Position numbers and translations under genes: made by a program. Source: Baylisascaris procyonis (lineage: Eukaryota; Nematoda; Chromadorea; Rhabditida; Ascarididae). Taken from it: a stretch of DNA of 64,000 nucleotides. Each line of letters starts with the position of its first letter. The stretch's first letter is position 1. This document shows, piece after piece, positions 1 through 14,356 of the stretch. The DNA lies in contig JAZARR010000172.1 of the NCBI GenBank assembly GCA_037389465.1, forward strand, positions 496,001 through 560,000. The letters run 5' to 3'. The notes beneath the pieces are model-generated. The model saw nothing but the letters and a program-made list of their open reading frames with translations. It made no database searches and had not been told where the DNA came from.

Positions 1-2883
1 AGCCTATATGCCATTTTTTATGTGAGCCAACAAGTTAGAAGATAGTTGCAGACATCCAACTGTCAAAAAATTGCGTGCCTTTTTTCTACAGTTCAGGTTG
101 TCTTTTACACCGGTCGGGTCGTAAAAACGATTTTTTTTTTTTTTTGAAAGTTTCATACAAAAGTTTGGGCTGGTTAGGAGGACAATAAATTATTGCACAT
201 GTTTGGTTGCAATATTATTTGGCAGCTACAAATTAACTCATCTCGCGTGGCTTTTCACGTGATTTTATGGTCGAATTAATGGAAAATATAACTCGATTGG
301 GTGCAAAACGCGTGCAAATTTTTTAAAACATTTAAGTGCCCATAGCACATTTCGAAGGTGATAGGTCGACTAAAAGACTGAATTGAGTTGAATTGAGTTC
401 TTCACTCATTTTTCCACGATAGGCACGATATGCCTTCTTCAATGCGCTTATTAAATTCACTGAGAATAGTACGAATTAATGGGCGAACATTAACATATAG
501 AACACAAGAAATAAACAGACCAAGACGATACAAGGGATCATATTTTAGGTTCATTGATCATTTAAGTGCAACTCCGGCTTCAGTGGTTCTTAAATTGAAA
601 TTGCCTTAATAAACGCCCACGGCGATAAGCATGAGTATGACGTTCTCATAATATTTTTTAGCAATAGTTTTCAGAGCATGACGAGGCTTGAGTTCATTTT
701 TTTAGTAATTTCTTTCGAAAACTTTCCGTTAGATATGTGTGAATTTGAGTAGTTGCCTAATGTTACTGGTAATGAGTTGTGTTACTAAGTATCGGATTTC
801 TTAATCAAAGTATTCCATCGCGATGATTAAGCAATATCACAAAAATTTCCAGCGATCACCTCGATATAAATTTTTGTTGCAATAGGCAGAAATATTTCTC
901 CGAGCGGTTCCTTTCTTTTTGGAATATGGAATGTATAAGATGACCCTCATTAATACTATATCGAGGTCTTGCTTTATTTTGTTTGATAAATAAAAATTTT
1001 TGTTGCCAATTTATTTATACATTTGAGGATACCATTCTAATAATTCTGAATATCTTTTGCGATGAAAATCTATCAAATCTATCTTATTAAACGCAATAGT
1101 GGCCAATTCGTTGAATGTGCTAATATGAAACGTTGATAACATAGTGCACATTTTCTAATTATTTTATAACTCGGAATTATCGTAAAAGTCGAATTCCGAT
1201 TGTATTCAAATATAACAATTGAGAGTAGAAGATATTATAGTGGTGTTCTACATAGGAGCAAATTCAACTTTTATTCACATTGTTGAAAAAGCTTCTTGTT
1301 TGTTAGTCACTAGAATTATGCTTCACTTAAACAATTTTTGCTATTGAATGTGAAAATGAAGCGATAAAACTGAAGTGGTTCACTCAAAGAATATTCGATG
1401 AATTGAATACAATTTACTACTTATTACAATGTTGACTAGTAATATCGCTATTATTGTGTTTCCTCAGCGAAAATTTTTAATCATTGAAGTGTTTCAACGC
1501 AAATTGCAATGATTCGTTATTATATAATTAATGAGAGGATAGTTAGTAAGTTTGAGCATAAAATTGTCAGATGTAATTCATTGATATTATGAACATTTCT
1601 TGATTATCCATCGACTCATGCTCCCTTGAGGCATCGATCGCATCTCAAATTGCAATACATCACTTTTAACATATATCATGTTATTGCTGTTCATCATATT
1701 AGATTAATAATTTATACTTTATATTGAATGGTGAATATTTTTTATTTTCACTTCCTTATTTCTGTTACCATTTCATTATGAGCAGAATTATTGAAGAAGG
1801 CTAATAGTATCTCATTGCGAAGAGTGTTTTTCTGTTTTTATAACAAGTTTTTCATGCGATGTTTATTCAATTTTAGCCAATTAGAGGCAATAATTTGAAT
1901 CCCATGGGCCCAACAATAGAATCAAACAGCCTAACCGGAACTTTCCGACAATTCACGCTTACTCTGACGATAAAGATTGAATTAAATGAAAAAAAACGAG
2001 TAATAAAGTGAGCGAGAGATGCGGCACAATGCGTTTTTGCCCATCTAAAAGTGATTCAATGTTTCGTGCAGTTCTTCAGCAAAAGATTGTTGTTGTTTTC
2101 TTTTAATGATCAGATCGGTATGGATTACGATTCTATCAAGCTGAAAAATAAATGAGAATTTTTCTACATCCTTGATTTTTCGTGAGTGCCTCAGAAATTG
2201 CATCAACTTGAGAGGTGGTATATGGCGCTGTAATATACATTCTAAGCGCTAAATCGTGTAACTTCCAGCATGCTTATCTTCCCAGTTGAAGCTATTGAAC
2301 AAGTGAGCAAACACGCGTAGACATATACTTATGCACTATGACGATCTCATCGTGATGTGTTTATGCAAATATGCAAATTTCACACGAGTTGTGAGATCAT
2401 GCCTTTTAGAATTTCATTTGATTAATGGATTCGTTTGCTGATGTATACAAATTAACTACACAATGTTTACACCAACGTGTTTTTTGGCAAAAACTCGACC
2501 CACAGCTTAGGTCTTCATCCAATGAAATTATTGTTGAGTGTCGTATGCGTCGTTTGTTGAGTAAACTGAATATGTAGATTTTGTAACATAAAGTTTGAAC
2601 TGCAAATTTTCGGATGCGTTCAAATATAGTGGATAACACTTAGAGGAGAGTAATGAGTAATCGTAATATGGCTATTGATAACGGTTCTCGACTGTAGATT
2701 ATATCTATCAAATTTCATTGTCATAATTTGTTTTTCACTTCTTATTCTCAGTTTCTTTTCACTTAATTATTTTATAGCGATTCAAAATGTAATGAAAATT
2801 TTTTGATGAGTTTTGCTTTACAGCTATTCATACGGCCAGAAAAACGATTTTTTAGTTAAGCGTATATGTGATCGATTGGTGCC
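1..2883. other. No gene seen
   Basis: AT-rich sequence with homopolymer T runs. Several acceptor-like CAG sites occur, but no open stretch with matching splice signals that I can support. Confidence 0.6.
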
Positions 2884-3051
2884 ATGGGAATTAGCTTATA
2901 TTGCAGTATTCCACTGCCTTTTAGCAACGATGCAGCGACTGCTTTAATGGGTGAAGGTTGCCGAAATAACATGCACTGTTGTAGGGGAACGGCGTTGACG
3001 TCGATACCCATCGAATCGAATAGTAGTCGAGGAGTGGAACACCTGTCATGA
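2884..3051 (+). CDS. Short unidentified ORF / possible terminal exon
   Basis: Fifty-five codons from ATG 2884 to TGA 3051, or from an acceptor ATATTGCAG|T at 2907. The peptide includes IPLPFSNDAATALMGEGCRN and GTALTSIPIESNSSRGVEHL. The composition is balanced and unlike the AT-rich flanks, and the acceptor resembles those used by the PKD gene. No partner exon with matching phase was found nearby, and there is no family match. It may be the last exon of a gene lying mostly to the left, or chance. Confidence 0.2.
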   Translation: MGISLYCSIPLPFSNDAATALMGEGCRNNMHCCRGTALTSIPIESNSSRGVEHLS

Positions 3052-3441
3052 CTAATAACATATGCACATTCATGTTGATGTTAGAATGGTTGCCCTAGAA
3101 ATGTCTCTTTGTCGAAAAGGTTAGCGTTAGATTGCTTAAATGACAGTCAAACATTCTAGCCATTCCACTTTTTGGTTAATATGAGAGAGGGAAATCTAAA
3201 AATTGTGGCACTTGAAATAAGAAATTGATAATGAATCAGCACTTCAGGTTTGAAGACTGCGTTTTGGCTCGGTTTAACTCGATTCAACAAAATTTTGCGT
3301 CTCATCTTCGTGCTTAGAACCTTCTAGCGTATGGTTTTTTTTTCTCGCAGATGCATAATATGCACTTGAAGCTTCAATCCGTTCTCAATCAGGAGTTTAG
3401 CTTTTAGGCTTGTGTGACCACTGAAGTAGTCGTACAGACCT

Positions 3442-3626
<185 letters not shown>

Positions 3627-5437
3627 GTATATATGTATGTATAGCATATATTTGTGTTGGTTCGCCTGCCGAAAACGTCAATGAACATCTCCCGCAGTGT
3701 GTGAGTATGTGAATGGAACGGCGTGTCGAGATAATTGCAAAAGTTTTCGAATCGGCGGGCAGCATTGAGTGCAATAGTGTGCCCAAATATAGAAGCGTCA
3801 ATACATATAGGCTGACAAAAACGTCTTAGTTATCACTGATCAAATTTGACTTTCGCAGGAGCTGTTGCTTTCTTTCGCTTCTCAACACCTTTTCTATATT
3901 TCTATAATTTATGCTTAATGCATTATTCAAAATAAGCTTGAAAGGGGCCTTCTCTGTTCATTTTAATGTCTTCTGAATATCCGAATATATGTCTTTTGAA
4001 AAGAGCCAGCTTCACATCCTATCGTCTATAAAATAGCGGTATTTGTGATTATTGTCATATGCGATTAAAGTCTTTGTGAATGTTACCCTGTGCAGATTTA
4101 TCGATACAAGCTGATGTTTATACGATGCAATGAAGTCCTATCCATTAATTAATGAGGTATTAGACAGTACTTGCCAGCTAAAAATATAATTTATTACAGC
4201 AACATAGCTCTCTGTTGGATGTGAAACCTTCCTTGAGACCCAGTATATACAATGTGGTGTAGATTGCTGGTGCTAAAGTGGTCAGATTGTATCGCGCCAC
4301 GTTGAAAGCGTATGTACGTATGCATTTTTCTATCTATCTTTCCGGTATTTTCATTTCAGAGATCACTGAAACTGCGTTCAGGGAATTCACAGAGGAAAAA
4401 TCAGCTTTTCAATTCATCGTAAATTTTATTACTTTTGCACTAAATCGATTTGCAAGAAAATGAATCATTTATAGAAGACCTATACGGTGATCGAGTTAAT
4501 TAATATTCTATATATTGCGGTTCTCATTGCTAACTGATGAAGCCTGTTGATTGGCTGAGCGAAATGCAAACACATACTTTGGTATGTCTCTCCATTAGTT
4601 TGATGGTCAAAGTTCTTGTTTTCTCATTTTGCGTCGATTCGTTTTGGATATGAGTGCAGGTCGATGGCATTTTGATGCCTGAAATCTGAGTCGCACTTTA
4701 TCTGCGATCCATTGTTTTTCATAATATTTTAGCTTTGACAATTTCAAAGCTCTCATTCATTCTCACGATGGCTTTGTGTTGATGAAATCTTTTCGTTCTA
4801 CAAAGTTAATTATTTCGAATCCTCTCGAATCGTCGCCCAAAGAAATGCATCCACACTTCCTCATCTATTAAATAAATAATTCCGTCTCTTCTAATTAATT
4901 TTGTTATCCTCACTTCCCAAACTTATTTCTAATAATATCATTTTTTTCATTTGAAGTGGATGCGTTATCAGATCATTATTACTGATAGGAGAACGCCTCA
5001 TTGCCCTCATAAGTACGGCAAAATACACTAATAGAAACCATACATTTTATCGATCTGTCTACTCATATTACGTATATTTTTTTTTTCTTTGCTAATCTTC
5101 TAAATCTCATTCCCTCAAATCTTTTTATTTCTTTCGCTTCCATAATTTCCTAGTCTATTCACTCTGGATGGAGCGTGAATGTATTTCAACTCGATCAATA
5201 ATATCCGCTTGATTTGATGAAGCGATTAAGTGATGAGCTGTTTTTTTTTTTGCTATTATAGCTGGCAATTGCGCTAACTGACACCAAAACGCTTCGATTA
5301 TTTCAATTTCTAGATTCGAAACTTGCAAGAGAATTTTTTCTGCTCTGAACTTTTTCATTGAACATGTTTTTAATTTTTTATCAGATGCATTAAGAAGTTC
5401 TTTTAGTCGTATACTTGCTTCAATCGTCTACGGAAGC

Positions 5438-5440
<3 letters not shown>

Positions 5441-5535
<95 letters not shown>

Positions 5536-5540
5536 TATAT
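5441..5540. repeat. (AT)n microsatellite
   Basis: About 90 bases of uninterrupted AT dinucleotide followed by ATAC and another short AT run. Confidence 0.97.
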
Positions 5541-7329
5541 GCATTTTTCTTCGCAAGCTTACATTTTACGATGGAAATTTGTGCTTCTAGTTTTCGTCGT
5601 ATTTAATTGTATATCATTTCTTTGTATCATAGTCTGCATGTTTGCTTAGAAGTTTCTTAATTCCTTCTTATTGATCTGCAGCCTATATCTGCTGTATATT
5701 TGTTTTTTCACATCCACTTTTATGCTCACATCCGATTGAATTAAAGATGCGATCGTTTTATTCAAATTCTTGAAAGGACTATAAAATTGCTTTGAAATCA
5801 TTTAATGAGACCTAACTTTAGAGGTTTTGAAAAGAAAAAGATTGTTTATAATACTTTTTTATGTCGAAATTAAATCCTACCTTTCAAGTATTTCTTAATT
5901 ATGCAATGAAGGTAGATGTTCTGATGTAGGTAAGCTATATTACCGTATTTGCCTTCGAATCGCTTTCTTTAAAACACCGAAATTTCGATGATAGCATGCG
6001 ATATAGCGCTCTCAATTTGATATGATTTCTGCTAAGTGCAGGAAATATCTAACTATTCATCCAAATAGTCTAATATATAGAGAAGTCAGCACCAAGGAGA
6101 AAATGATTATCTCCCATCTTTTGTGAATAAAAGCTTCCATCCGTCCCCTCACAAGCCCAGGACTACCCTTCAAACAGTATGAGAAAATGAAGCTAGTGAT
6201 TTCTGTTCAGACGAATATGGTAAGCTTTGAACCTTGTGGCATTCTATTTGCTGCAGAAAATGACGAGTCTTTGGCGTACGCACTACGAAGAGATGAGGGA
6301 GAGGTGGGGGATTGGGGAAGAGGAAGGAATTAGACACAGTGATTGCAAGGAGAATCACTTATTTAATTGATGTGTCGAAGAAGCACTTTCAAGAATACTA
6401 TTGTAATTATCATTTCAAAATGAAGTAATAGTAGTAAAATAGTTTAAGATGCTGCTTTAATCGAAATCACCTCTGCAGTTAATCTTGAAGCACATTGTGA
6501 TCGCTGCTTAAAGCTGTTCAGGTTGTTTTCTAGTTTCTTTAAAACACTGAATTTTCGTATGTTTAGCTTTATTTTTGCTGCCATCTCGCTGTTTTTTTTT
6601 TTTTTTGATTTATGTCGATGGCCGCATAGTGTGCATTTTTGTGCAAGTGAATCATTTTTGCGCTTTTTAAAACAGCTTTTATTTTTCCACACGTCGAACA
6701 CGTTCAATTCTTACTAGATGTGAAAATTTGCACTTAAATTTGCAAGTTTTTATTTAATAAAAGTAAATTTTGGAGAAAATTGTTGGTTTCATTAAAAACG
6801 AATAAAAATAGTTTGAGCATATTCAAGTAGTTAAACAATTATGATTACAGCTTTATTCGTTAGTAGAATAATAGCATGCTATGAATTTTAGTTTCTGAGT
6901 CTGTTTCCTCATGGTCATATTGGAGCATTTCATCGTACCAAAGAAGTCAACAGAACTCACTAATTGAGTATCATATATCCCACATCGATATATATTCGTT
7001 TCATCTCGTATTCATGTGCAATTATGCATCCAACGAGTATTGAATTGATCTCATATTGACATTCATTAGTTCTTTGCCGTTCATCTTTGGTGTGATTCAC
7101 TTAAGTTTAGTTGTTGAATCTGTTTCCTTATTTAATACAAAAACATTATTCTTTATCATTTTAGATGCTGTAGTGAACTGAAATTATAAGCGGTTGGATA
7201 TCTTACGATAGTAGGTAGAGAAAAATAAAATATGGCTGCCACTTATTTGAACTTTTTTTATTTGAACATGTCCCGCAAGCCATTCAGAACACCCTAGTAG
7301 TATTCCTTTCTGACTATCTAACCTCTCTA

Positions 7330-7714
7330 AACGTACTCATGGTGCAAGGATCTTTCGATCTTGAATAATAGTGTTCTCACATCTGACTGGACTTATCGGT
7401 TCTTTTTGGACTCGAGGAATGAGGTCTTTTCCAGTGAGATGACCTCTACTCTTTTTTGTTGTTAGTACATGCTTATGTTTCGTCTCTTGTAATAACCGAT
7501 AGTATGAATTCTTGATCAATTTGGAGATGTTTCTCGAGGTAGCACATTTCTACGCGTTGCTTTTCCTGCTTTGGAGTCAGCAGAGGGGACAAGTCTGGTT
7601 GACTCACGTTGCATTCCCATGTGCTGTTTTAGAGTTTTGTGTCACTACCCAACTGAGATTGAAATTTGTTCGGACACTGCTGTCGTCATTGGGCGATTTG
7701 ACCAAATTCGAGCA
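7330..7714 (-). other. Possible minus-strand exons, gene unidentified
   Basis: A less AT-rich island. On the minus strand an open segment at 7714-7608 runs from CGAATCAG|TGC to a perfect donor GCAAC|GTGAGT (35 codons, NLVKSPNDDSSVRTNFNLSW). A second frame is open at about 7540-7337 with a polar K/R/Q-rich reading (RLLQETKHKHVLTTKKSRGH). Overlapping frames on both strands are also open, so the reading frame cannot be settled. It is recorded as a place where a gene may lie. Confidence 0.2.
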
Positions 7715-10700
7715 CTGATTCGATGAATGTTCTCATAACTACTTGTGCTTGAAGGACGACCTATCTAGGGGTTGTTGTCCGCCCTTTCATATCCACTCAG
7801 CAATCTCTTATTACACTCAGACTCCATCGTTCATCTCTATAAGCGTCTGCTCTATTCAAACGGAGATTTCTGCAGTTCATTTTTCCACTTTCAAACATAA
7901 TTTAATGCATATTCGTTACTTGTTTATTAGCTTCATTGCGAGATAAGTCGAACCACACAGCAACACTTCCGCATTCGGCCACTCCTCCGTGCTGAGTGGG
8001 CATCGCAGTGAGAAATCATTCACATTTAATCATGCTATGTTGTGTCTTCCTCCGATTCTATCATCCTTTCATAGGAATCATTTCTGCTCCCACAATGAAC
8101 TCACTCCCGCATATCATTGAAACACGACTTAAGTAAGAAAGTATTATTCCATTTCGCCTTGTAATTCAATTAAAATCGAAGAAAACGTATCACTGTATGT
8201 ATGAGATGAAGCCTTATAGGTGCAAAGTCTGAGGCAGCGGCTTATTCTTGTGACATGTTCCTTCATTTATTGTATGAGTAGCAATCTTGTGCTTCCGTTT
8301 GTTTATACTTCGTAAATCGTGCAGTTTTCCATCATTTTACATATGCGTTTTCTGCCGAATATGAGAGGCGGTTTCAGAATTCTGTGCTCCCACCTCCCAT
8401 CCTTCCTCCCTCCCCTCGCCATCTATTCCACCTCCCTGGAATACCCGAGAAGCACCGGAAGAAGATGATGATTACTGGCGAACTTCAGCTTTCTGTTTCT
8501 TTCTTCCGCAGAAATTTAAAAGCTATAAAAATTTCGCCTTGCAAAGGTCGCTTTAATATTGGAATATTTTCTGCTCCGTCGCTCATTCAATTTTTCGGCT
8601 CTCGTCGCTCGCCTTATCTCACAAAGCGAATACCTCAATTGCGGAAAATCTAGTTTCTGGGGGTTTTTACGTTGCAAAATTTGGTTCTTTGGTGCCAAAA
8701 TGGGTCATTTCAAATATAATATTAAAGACGCCTCATGAGCATTGCCCATTTTCATGAAGATGTTTGATCTTTGCTCCAAGATGAATCGAAATTGGTGGCG
8801 ATCCTCTGATTGGCCATCTTCCAAAAAATTCTCTGAAAGTACGCATTGCCAATAAATTTCGTCCTAAACAAGTTGGTTTTGATTGTCTGCTGTTCTTGAC
8901 TTCACTCTTTCCATAGCCGCAATGATTGTGACACTAGTTTGTGGCTATTTTATCGTCAGTATATCACGTGAAAATTCTATGTATTAGAAGAAGGCCAAAA
9001 GTTGACTAAATTTTGCTAGGGGAGGGGGATGAAGTGGCTATATATAGTTCGAATAAGACGGGGATCATATCCGATTTCAATGCTGCGTTTTGCAATATTT
9101 TCGTGGTGATTCCTTCAGCCCCTTTCATAGGAAACTATTTTGCACATGCATTCACACTTTAGATCATCATTTTAATCACTGCAGGTGCATTTACGCAAGT
9201 GAAAGTAATCCAAAAGTCTTTCTTTGAACGTAACCGATAATTAACGGTTCTCTTCGAATATTTCATTAGAAATCCTCGCACACAAGATTAGTTGCAAAAA
9301 CATTTTTGTCATGAGTGATCCATAAAGTCCTGGAGATTTTGAAGCTGAGGATTTGGATTGAATGACATTGCTTTGTAATAGAAACCATTTCTTTGAAGCG
9401 TCCAGTATTAGTTGCGACTTTTGTAAGATTAGTCAGCATAGTGACAGGCCATCAGCGAAAGGGGTAAGATGCTTTGAAAGGTGGCTCATGTTAAATATCT
9501 ATAAAGAGTTGCAGATAAATAGTTCCTGAGGAATTGAACTTATGAAATAGAACAGGTGTTTCTGAATTGCTTTATGATCATCTTGAATTTCTTATTCCAC
9601 CTCTTAAAATAAACTACAGGATATCACACCTTGGGAAGTGAAATGATATGCACTTTCATGTTGCACTTTGCTAGCGCCAACCGGCTGACCTAAAGAAATA
9701 GAAGCGATGATTAAACGTCTGCTAATGCGCTTTCATACCGACATCGCTTTGCTGTACACCCATCTTGACCCAAAAGAAATTCGCTTTTGGGCGACATTCG
9801 ACTGAAAGGAGAGAATGTTTCACTTGAAAATTTAATGGCATTTTTTAACGTTAATAGCTATAGCAGCAGAATGTGACGAATCTCCTCACCATAGCTTTTG
9901 TGGCCTGAGAGACGAGTATAAACAAGCGTTAACACGCTCACATATGACGTGAAGATGTTGTAATCTTGCAAAAGATAATGTGGTTGTAGGAAATCGTATT
10001 TGTGGACTTTCGCATGCGAGCTTCTTATATTCGCATTGAATTTTGTGCACTTTTTGCCTCATTCTCGAAAACAACAGTTTGAATAAAGATGCGAAGATTT
10101 GAGCATTTTGATTTTGTAACTTTTTGTCTCTTCATGTATATGTTTCGTGCTTTTTTTGCGAATCACATTTGCAGAATCGTTTAGAAAATATTGAGTTTTC
10201 GAGTAATCAGCTGTCACTGTTGATTTTATTTAAACCTATATTATATCTCAATTAAGATGGACGCGTGTATTATAATAAATACTAATATGCACCTATAATA
10301 ATCAATAAATCGTCGGCTAATTTGAGTTATAATGTCACAGCTATTGCTGCTTCGTTGCGGCATTATCTAATGTTGTTTAGCGTTGAAGAACGCTTTGAAA
10401 TAAAATCTCAACATGCTATTGTACTGTTACTTTCTGTTTTGTAAATGGTAATATATCAGTATTCCCCACCTTTGGTAGTTTCTTTACCTTTTACACTCGA
10501 AATTTATTCCACTTCTTTCACGAATAGTTGACCGCATATGTTTTATGTTTTATAAATTTTTAATTCAACCTGCTTACAGGTGTAACTTGCTCCAACTTTT
10601 TGAATACCATCGATTACTGGTGTGAATACTTTCAAATCTCTTCTAAAATTTTTTTTTTCATTTTTATTACAATGAAATGGCGAAAATCTCCTCGAAATCG

Positions 10701-13645
10701 TATTTATTCGGAAACATTCTACTTTGTCCAATATGATTGCAATATATCGATATAATTTATCATCGAGTGAGAGGACACTTCTTCGAGAATAAAATAAATT
10801 TTTCTTTATCACTTAACGTGTTATCTATTTCTTTTCGACATCGTTATCATTAGTAAATAACGAACGAATTAGCAAATAAGGAAACTAGCCAATCAGTTTC
10901 TAGAACTCTATTTTGATTATTTGTTGATTTTTTCTGATATTTTCAGATGAGGTTTTGCATATTTACCTCCAGGTAGCGAGTCATCAAGACAGTGTGCTAT
11001 TAAATTAAATTCTTAATATTTACTTCTATCTATAGGTGCTATCATTCTTACTTAAATATATAAAAATTCAATTATATTCATTCCATTCATTATGTGGATA
11101 TTTTTTGAAAAGAAAAAATAATTCATAATGATGGTTATTTAATAGCTCAATACTAGCATTGATTGATCTCAGATGTTGAAATAAAAAAAAAAATTAAAGT
11201 TTCAGTCAACTTTATCGTTATTTCTTCTGATCTTCTCATGATGGGATAATCGCTTAGTGATTCGCTAATCGCTTCTTCTTAATCCTTCATTAGTCAATGA
11301 GTTTAATTTTCGTTTTTATCGTGCTGTTGATATCTCCTCCTATATCACTTTCAAGTACTTCCCTCCCTTACCTCAATTTCGCACTCACGTTTGATATTTA
11401 CGTTCGCATAAATTCATCTCCCTTCCTCACTTGAGAAAAGCCATTGTTGTGTCGTTCCCTTCAAACTCAATCCTGCCTCAGTTTAATAGGCTTTGCATGC
11501 CTAAAGTGAAGTACCATAAACCCATCCCGGGGTTGATTTCTGTTTTTATCGCAACAGTAGATTTATTCAAATATTTGCGGTCCTTTTTCTGCAATAGATG
11601 AAGGCACATTCGAATAAAACGCATTTTTCTCGAGAAATGTTGAATTGAACACCGTTTGCAGCAAACAATTAGGAAGAACCGTTCTCGAATCTTATATAAA
11701 TCGTCGGCACTTCTTTCAAGAATTGAGAAAAGACGTCTCTCAAATATAACATGATTCTGTCTAAACCTTTCAACAAAAAAACGCATTTATTGATACATGT
11801 AGAAGAACCGGTTCCATCCATTTATTGAAATGCTGTGAACGTATAGATTACATCCATGATGAGTTGCTATGTTTTATTTGTGTTTCTATTATTGTCAATT
11901 GTATTTGCACGATACCCTTCTCGTTTATTTATCGGTTATTCACTATAACAGAAATATTCACAGTATGAGAGTTAAGACATCCAGTGAAGCAACGAGGAAA
12001 TTTTTCCATCCATAGTATTTGGAATTAAATTAAAAAAAGCGGAACCTAGCAATTTCCCCACTATCAAACGACATCAAAGAAACTTTGCAACGAGGTCAAC
12101 CCATTCTAGATGTTTTCCTTTCATCTTTGTGTTCACCCCCCCCCCAGGCTTCCTTTCAGCGTTCACCCCCTATATTTTCTTTTTTTATGCATCCGTCATC
12201 ATGCAATTATTTATTGTAAATGCACACGCGCAGAATGATATATTCTAAAGCATTGTAAACAGTTGTGTAGTGTGAATGTTTATCTTGATGAGAAGTGACT
12301 ATCTGCAAATGCCGTGAGAATGAAGCTTTATTGACCAGAGATGACAGAATTATGCATGACTCATATATTTTAAAATATATTCTGGAATTTAAAGTTGCGA
12401 AATGCATGTTTTAGTTGTTTCTAATTTTCTCAAGTTTTTCAAGATTTCCAACTCGAAATTTTCTTGAAAAATTGAAAGAGTTCTTAAAAGCTTCATTTTA
12501 TCATATATCGGCCTATCTCTTATCCAGAAAAAGGAATTAAATTTTTTACATCATACCACTGGTGGCTTCTAATAATTAAGATAATTTAGAATTCAAAGGT
12601 TTAATTAGTCAAATTACATTTTAGAAGAATCTTAGATGTTTCACATTCTCAAAATGCTTGTCAAAAATTTTCACAATATCCCAAATGGATTCACATTCAT
12701 TACAAATAATAATGGAAACTCTCTCATATTTTGGATTCCTCTCTATTTCCCGTCCAATTAAACACTTTTCTAAATAATTCTTCCTTACCAACTTTTTTTC
12801 GAGTTAAACTGATCTCGAATGATTTCAATGTGACGTTTTCTATCAAAAGCGTCGACCGGGTGCATATTTGCAAAAAGATGTTTTTGCCCGTAGGGCTTTT
12901 CATTAGAGCTTATTATATTCTATGAATCGATTGTGTTGTGATGATGACAGTGATTCTGCGGAATATTTATTCAATCAACTAGGTCGGATTTATTGATCAA
13001 TGCTTACTGCAGTATTAACGGATGAAAGATGATTGCGTAATGCATTTTGATTGAGTATCTTCTAAGAGATAAGAAAGAGGATGCTACAAATAGAAAAGGT
13101 GAAAAAAGAATCGCCAAGAAAATGGTGAAGAAGATAGGGGTAGAGGGAAACAATGACGTCGCCGGAGAGGGGACTGAGAGTGAGGGCGAAAAGTGTGGAA
13201 ATTGAAGGGGCTGAAAAGTATAGCTCTATGGTCTTCGTCCCCGAATTAACATAGTGAGACGGCTGAAGATGTCAAAAAATTTTGGCGAAAAATTATTATT
13301 AAGGACAAAATTTCTTCGCACTCAAATTGGTAGTTTAAACTAGTTCATCGTAACGGCACAAATAAAAGCATTTCGAGCTAATTCCGACTCTAAAATTCCA
13401 ATTTCAATGTCTATAAATAAGTCCTTGGCAGTCTGTTAACCATCGGGCCCCAATTCTTGGTCAAAAATAGTGGTAAATCACATATTCGAGAGTGGACAAC
13501 TGATTCTACACCGCAATATTAGGCGGCGAAATATTCGAGAATTGGAGAAGGTATGCACCCTTATCTGATCTGATAACGACAGGGGTTTGAGATGCTTTTT
13601 TAATGATCCATTACATCTCATTTTCGCCGTTTTCCTAGCTCGAGA
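7715..13645. other. No identifiable gene
   Basis: AT-rich. A 57-codon plus-strand stretch at about 7946-8119, which includes SAFGHSSVLSGHRSEKSF and a GTGAGA at 8013, has a balanced composition but no clear acceptor. The plus ORF 8384-8653 is pyrimidine-rich and without motifs. Confidence 0.5.
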
Positions 13646-14356
13646 TACGGCGAAACACATAGCGCCTTCAGGAATCGAACCATCGACCCCTAATTATAGA
13701 AATGCAGAACGAAACATATCGCTAGCTCGAACTCGTCACGGGTCTTCTCGGTTATCAGGAAGTTTTGGGGGGAAAAGTCGAAATAGGGATTTAAATGGCC
13801 TCCGAGTTGAATTTTGCAGTTTTGCCTGGACCTATTGCACAGACAGACAAATTGACACACACATACACACAGACAAGTGTACATCTTTTCGTGGATATAT
13901 CCTTGCCGATGTTTTTATAGACAAGAGCAAGAGCATATTGTGGTGGTCTTTCTGCATATTTCAACTCAAAATCTATTGTAGCACAGTGAAGAGATACCGG
14001 TTGGGTGCATAGACCCCAACGCAAAAAATCAGCCGCGTGCCGATCAATCGCGCATTATGTCTCGCCACTAAATATTTCATAGTTTCATCCGTTTGATTCG
14101 ATTCCATCAGACGCCATGGCTTTGTATCCCCATGGAGTTCAACAAGTTGTATCAGGTTTACCTGGTGCAGGTCCAGGCAAAACTCCAAAACTCAACTCGG
14201 CGGCCATTTAAATCCCTATTTCGAATTTTCCCCTCGAAATTTCCTCGTAACCGAGAAGACCCATGACGAGTTCGAGTTAGCGATATGTTTCGTTCTGCAT
14301 TTCTATAATGGAGGTCGATGGTTCGATTCCTGAAGGCGCCATGTGTTTCACCGATA
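13646..14356. mobile_element. Foldback (inverted-repeat) element with tRNA-like box B
   Basis: Two arms of about 188 bases (13646-13833 and 14169-14356) are near-perfect reverse complements of each other, separated by about 335 bases of unrelated spacer. Each arm contains GGTTCGATTCC (reverse complement GGAATCGAACC in the left arm), an exact match to the tRNA box B promoter consensus. The spacer carries a short CA/CAGA stretch. The structure suggests either a MITE-like foldback element or two tRNA-derived SINE copies inserted head to head. No transposase is present and I could not define a target-site duplication. Open frames read across it are artefacts of the repeat. Confidence 0.7.
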
